The position numbers and the translations under genes were made by a program. A stretch of DNA of 64,000 nucleotides from Cladorhizidae sp. MBARI D1340-BT2 (taxonomy: Eukaryota > Porifera > Demospongiae > Poecilosclerida > Cladorhizidae). The notes under the pieces were generated by a model. It had not been told where the DNA came from and did not search any database. It was given only the letters and a program-made list of their open reading frames with translations. Location of the stretch: positions 29,485,410-29,549,409 of the forward strand of contig JAQNBH010000006.1 in assembly GCA_028752905.1 (NCBI GenBank), given 5' to 3'. Shown piece by piece: positions 59,425 through 64,000 of the stretch. Positions within the stretch are counted from its first letter, which is position 1; the number at the start of each line of letters is the position of its first letter.

Positions 59425-62400
59425 TGATACTGCCATGTGAGTGAGTGTCTCCATGTGAGTGGGTGTCTCCATGTGAGTGGGTGTCTCCATGTGAGTGAGT
59501 GTGCATGTGAGTGAGTGTCTCCATGTGAGTGAGTGTCTCCATGTGAGTGAGTGTCTCCATGTGAGTGAGTGTCTCCATGTGAGTGAGTGTCTCCATGTGA
59601 GTGAGTGTCTCCATGTGAGTGGGTGTCTCCATGTGAGTGGGTGTCTCCATGTGAGTGAGTGTCTCCATGTGAGTGAGTGTCTCCATGTGAGTGAGTGTGC
59701 ATGTGAGTGAGTGTCTCCATGTGAGTGGGTGTCTCCATGTGAGCGAGTGTGCATGTGAGTGAGTGTCTCCATGTGAGTGGGTGTCTCCATGTGAGTGAGT
59801 GTCTCCATGTGAGTGAGTGTGCATGTGAGTGAGTGTCTCCATGTGAGTGGGTGTCTCCATGTGAGCGAGTGTGCATGTGAGTGAGTGTCTCCATGTGAGT
59901 GGGTGTCTCCATGTGAGTGAGTGTCTCCATGTGAGTGGGTGTCTCCATGTGAGTGAGTGTCTCCATGTGAGTGAGTGTGCATGTGAGTGGGTGTCTCCAT
60001 GTGAGTGACTGCCCCCATGTGAGTGAGTGTCTCCATGTGAGTGGGTGTCTCCATGTGAGTGATGTGAGTGAGTGTCTCCATGTGAGTGAGTGTCTCCATG
60101 TGAGTGAGTGTGCATGTGAGTGGGTGGCTCCATGTGAGTGAGTGTCTCCATGTGAGTGAGTGTGCATGTGAGTGAGTGTCTCCATGTGAGTGAGTGTCTC
60201 CATGTGAGTGAGTGTCTCCATGTGAGTGGGTGTCTCCATGTGAGTGAGTGTGCATGTGAGTGAGTGTCTCCATGTGAGTGAGTGTCTCCATGTGAGTGAG
60301 TGTGCATGTGAGTGAGTGTCTCCATGTGAGTGAGTGTGCATGTGAGTGGGTGTCTTCATGTGAGTGAGTGTCTCCATGTGAGTGGGTGTCTCCATGTGAG
60401 TGAGTGTCTCCATGTGAGTGTGTGCATGTGAGTGAGTGACTCCATGTGAGTGGGTGTCTCCATGTGAGTGAGTGTGCATGTGAGTGGGTGTCTCCATGTG
60501 AGTGAGTATGCATGTGAGTGAGTGTCTCCATGTGAGTGAGTATCTCCATGTGAGTGAGTGTGCATGTGAGTGGGTGTCTCCATGTGAGTGAGTGTCTCCA
60601 TGTGAGTGGGTGTCTCCATGTGAGTGAGTGTCTCCATGTGAGTGAGTGTGCATGTGAGTGAGTGTCTCCATGTGAGTGAGTGTCTCCATGTGAGTGAGTG
60701 TCTCCATGTGAGTGAGTGTGCATGTGAGTGAGTGTCTCCATGTGAGTGAGTGTGCATGTGAGTGGGTGTCTCCATGTGAGTGAGTGTGCATGTGAGTGGG
60801 TGTCTCCATGTGAGGGGGTGTCTCCATGTGAGTGAGTGTGCATGTGAGTGAGTGTCTCCATATGAGTGAGTGTGCATGTGAGTGAGTGTCTCCATGTGAG
60901 TGAGTGTCTCCATGTGAGTGGGTGTCTCCATGTGAGTGAGTGTCTCCATGTGAGTGAGTGTGCATGTGAGTGAGTGTCTCCATGTGAGTGGGTGTCTCCA
61001 TGTGAGTGAGTGTCTCCATGTGAGTGGGTGGCTCCATGTGAGTGAGTGTCTCCATGTGAGTGAGTGTGCATGTGAGTGAGTGTCTCCATGTGAGTGGGTG
61101 TCTCCATGTGAGTGAGTGTCTCCATGTGAGTGAGTGTTTCCATGTGAGTGGGTGTCTCCATGTGAGTGAGTGTGCATGTGAGTGAGTGTCTCCATGTGAG
61201 TGGGTGTCACCATGTGAGTGAGTGTGCATGTGAGTGGGTGTCTCCATGTGAGTGAGTGTCTCCATGTGAGTGGGTGTCTCCATGTGAGTGGGTGTCTCCA
61301 TGTGAGTGAGTGTCTCCATGTGAGTGAGTGTCTCCATGTGAGTGAGTGTGCATGTGAGTGAGTGTCTCCATGTGAGTGAGTGTCTCCATGTGAGTGAGTG
61401 TCTCCATGTGAGTGGGTGTCTCCATGTGAGTGGGTGTCTCCATGTGAGTGAGTGTCTCCATGTGAGTGAGTGTGCATGTGAGTGGGTGTCTCCATGTGAG
61501 TGAGTTTCTCCATGTGAGTGGGTGTCTCCATGTGAGTGGGTGTCTCCATGTTAGTGGGTGTCTCCATGTGAGTGGGTGTCTCCATGTGAGTGAGTGTCTC
61601 CATGTGAGTGGGTGTCTCCATGTGAGTGAGTGTCTCCATGTGAGTGAGTGTGCATGTGAGTGAGTGTCTCCATGTGAGTGGGTGGCTCCATGTGAGTGGG
61701 TGTCTCCATGTGAGTGAGTGTCTCCATGTGAGTGGGTGTCTCCATGTGAGTGGGTGTCTCCATGTGAGTGAGTGTCTCCATGTGAGTGAGTGTGCATGTG
61801 AGTGAGTGTCTCCATGTGAGTGAGTGTCTCCATGTGAGTGAGTGTGCATGTGAGTGGGTGTCTCCATGTGAGTGGGTGTCTCCATGTGAGTGAGTGTCTC
61901 CATGTGAGTGAGTGTGCATGTGAGTGAGTGTCTCCATGTGAGTGAGTGTCTCCATGTGAGTGAGTGTCTCCATGTGAGTGAGTGTCTCCATGTGAGTGAG
62001 TGTCTCCATGTGAGTGGGTGTCTCCATGTGAGTGGGTGTCTCCATGTGAGTGAGTGTGCATGTGAGTGAGTGTCTCCATGTGAGTGAGTGTCTCCATGTG
62101 AGTGAGTGTCTCCATGTGAGTGAGTGTCTCCATGTGAGTGAGTGTCTCCATGTGAGTGGGTGTCTCCATGTGAGTGGGTGTCTCCATGTGAGTGAGTGTC
62201 TCCATGTGAGTGAGTGTCTCCATGTGAGTGAGTGTGCATGTGAGTGAGTGTCTCCATGTGAGTGGGTGTCTCCATGTGAGCGAGTGTGCATGTGAGTGAG
62301 TGTCTCCATGTGAGTGGGTGTCTCCATGTGAGTGAGTGTCTCCATGTGAGTGAGTGTGCATGTGAGTGAGTGTCTCCATGTGAGTGGGTGTCTCCATGTG

Positions 62401-64000
62401 AGCGAGTGTGCATGTGAGTGAGTGTCTCCATGTGAGTGGGTGTCTCCATGTGAGTGAGTGTCTCCATGTGAGTGAGTGTGCATGTGAGTGGGTGTCTCCA
62501 TGTGAGTGACTGCCCCCATGTGAGTGAGTGTCTCCATGTGAGTGGGTGTCTCCATGTGAGTGATGTGAGTGAGTGTCTCCATGTGAGTGAGTGTCTCCAT
62601 GTGAGTGAGTGTGCATGTGAGTGAGTGTCTCCATGTGAGTGAGTGTCTCCATGTGAGTGAGTGTCTCCATGTGAGTGAGTGTCTCCATGTGAGTGAGTGT
62701 CTCCATGTGAGTGGGTGTCTCCATGTGAGTGAGTGTGCATGTGAGTGAGTGTCTCCATGTGAGTGAGTGTCTCCATGTGAGTGAGTGTGCATGTGAGTGA
62801 GTGTGCATGTGAGTGAGTGTCTCCATGTGAGTGAGTGTGCATGTGAGTGGGTGTCTTCATGTGAGTGAGTGTCTCCATGTGAGTGGGTGTCTCCATGTGA
62901 GTGAGTGTCTCCATGTGAGTGAGTGTCTCCATGTGAGTGAGTGTGCATGTGAGTGAGTGTCTCCATGTGAGTGAGTGTGCATGTGAGTGGGTGTCTCCAT
63001 GTGAGTGAGTGTGCATGTGAGTGGGTGTCTCCATGTGAGGGGGTGTCTCCATGTGAGTGAGTGTGCATGTGAGTGAGTGTCTCCATGTGAGTGAGTGTGC
63101 ATGTGAGTGAGTGTCACCATGTGAGTGAGTGTCTCCATGTGAGTGAGTGTCTCCATGTGAGTGGGTGTCTCCATGTGAGTGAGTGTCTCCATGTGAGTGA
63201 GTGTGCATGTGAGTGAGTGTCTCCATGTGAGTGGGTGTCTCCATGTGAGTGAGTGTCTCCATGTGAGTGGGTGGCTCCATGTGAGTGAGTGTCTCCATGT
63301 GAGTGAGTGTGCATGTGAGTGAGTGTCTCCATGTGAGTGGGTGTCTCCATGTGAGTGAGTGTCTCCATGTGAGTGAGTGTCTCCATGTGAGTGGGTGTCT
63401 CCATGTGAGTGAGTGTGCATGTGAGTGAGTGTCTCCATGTGAGTGGGTGTCACCATGTGAGTGAGTGTGCATGTGAGTGGGTGTCTCCATGTGAGTGAGT
63501 GTCTCCATGTGAGTGGGTGTCTCCATGTGAGTGGGTGTCTCCATGTGAGTGAGTGTGCATGTGAGTGAGTGTCTCCATGTGAGTGGGTGTCTCCATGTGA
63601 GTGAGTGTGCATGTGAGTGGGTGTCTCCATGTGAGTGACTGCCCCCATGTGAGTGGGTGTCTCCATGTGAGTTGGTGTCTCCATGTGAGTGATGTGAGTG
63701 AGTGTCTCCATGTGAGTGAGTATCTCCATGTGAGTGAGTGTCTCCATGTGAGTGAGTGTCTCCATGTGAGTGAGTGTCTCCATGTGAGTGAGTGTGCATG
63801 TGAGTGGGTGTCTCCATGTGAGTGAGTGTGCATGTGAGTGAGTGTCTCCATGTGAGTGAGTGTCTCCATGTGAGTGAGTGTCTCCATGTGAGTGAGTGTG
63901 CATGTGAGTGAGTGTCTCCATGTGAGTGGGTGTCTCCATGTGAGTGAGTGTCTCCATGTGAGTGAGTGTCTCCATGTGAGTGGGTGTCACCATGTGAGTG
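59425..64000. repeat. Satellite of 18-bp and 16-bp units with higher-order structure, running off the window
   Basis: Basic 18-bp unit GTGAGTGAGTGTCTCCAT, a G variant (GTGAGTGGGTGTCTCCAT) and a 16-bp unit GTGAGTGAGTGTGCAT alternate over at least 4.5 kb. Rare variants mark longer segments. GACTGCCCCC occurs at 60007, 62508 and 63637, each followed within ~60 bp by a cut unit (GTGATGTGAGTG). GAGCGAGTGTGCAT occurs in pairs 120 bp apart at 59742/59862 and 62280/62400. This shows duplicated blocks of about 2.5 kb and a nearer one of ~1.1 kb. All three minus-strand frames are open for hundreds of codons because no unit contains a stop; the array is not a gene. Confidence 0.95.

Noticed and set aside
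59353..63993. Very long minus-strand frames (up to 1153 codons) of His/Thr/Ser-rich peptide
   Set aside because: They arise because the 18-bp and 16-bp satellite units contain no stop in any minus-strand frame; three frames are equally open and no splice or start context supports a gene.

Overview
The window is eukaryotic nuclear DNA from an AT-rich, repeat-dense genome, most likely an invertebrate animal. A sponge or another early-branching metazoan is my best guess. It rests on short introns (50-300 bp), a KRBA2/Ginger-like integrase-Ulp1-PHD gene, DUF4371 hAT elements, piggyBac elements and a Ty3/gypsy element with displaced integrase. No bacterial operon, rRNA gene, convincing tRNA gene or CRISPR array is visible. 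Almost everything recognisable is mobile DNA or its debris.

Layout. 0-3 kb: a decayed LINE (minus strand) and a CobW/G3E-GTPase retro-pseudogene. 4-9 kb: foldback-type short repeats, a CA-rich microsatellite and minisatellites. 9168-13916: a complete but dead LTR retrotransposon with 5-bp target duplication GTGTC, primer site, polypurine tract, and the order gag-PR-IN remnant-RT-RNase H. 14.7-16.6 kb: a 32-bp tandem array split by a solo LTR (15186-15819, target duplication CATGA), followed by a ~59-bp array. 19.05-29.4 kb and 37.05-48.4 kb: two direct copies of one ~10.4-kb segment. Each holds a long palindrome, a DUF4371 hAT element with terminal inverted repeats, and piggyBac transposase sequence. 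The second copy carries a further 895-bp piggyBac-type insertion flanked by TTAA, absent from the first. 30-37 kb: minisatellites and degenerate sequence, with a possible Tigger remnant. 48.4-51.3 kb: a piece of the duplicated segment in inverted orientation and a foldback repeat.

52-53.6 kb: a plausible spliced gene for a coiled-coil protein built on a 17-residue repeat. 53.7-54.2 kb: a 24-bp minisatellite. 55.2-58.7 kb, minus strand: the most interesting gene, a multi-exon integrase (HHCC zinc finger, DDE core) joined to a Ulp1/SENP-type cysteine protease and a partial PHD finger. Its catalytic residues are intact, but an in-frame stop lies in the first exon and another inside the PHD finger. 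59.4-64 kb: a satellite of 18-bp and 16-bp units with higher-order structure that runs off the window edge.

The order of events can be read in part. The hAT and piggyBac sequences were present before the large duplication. The TTAA-flanked element and a ~160-bp insert entered the second copy afterwards. No functional host pathway can be reconstructed; the only candidate expressed genes are the coiled-coil gene and the integrase-Ulp1 gene.
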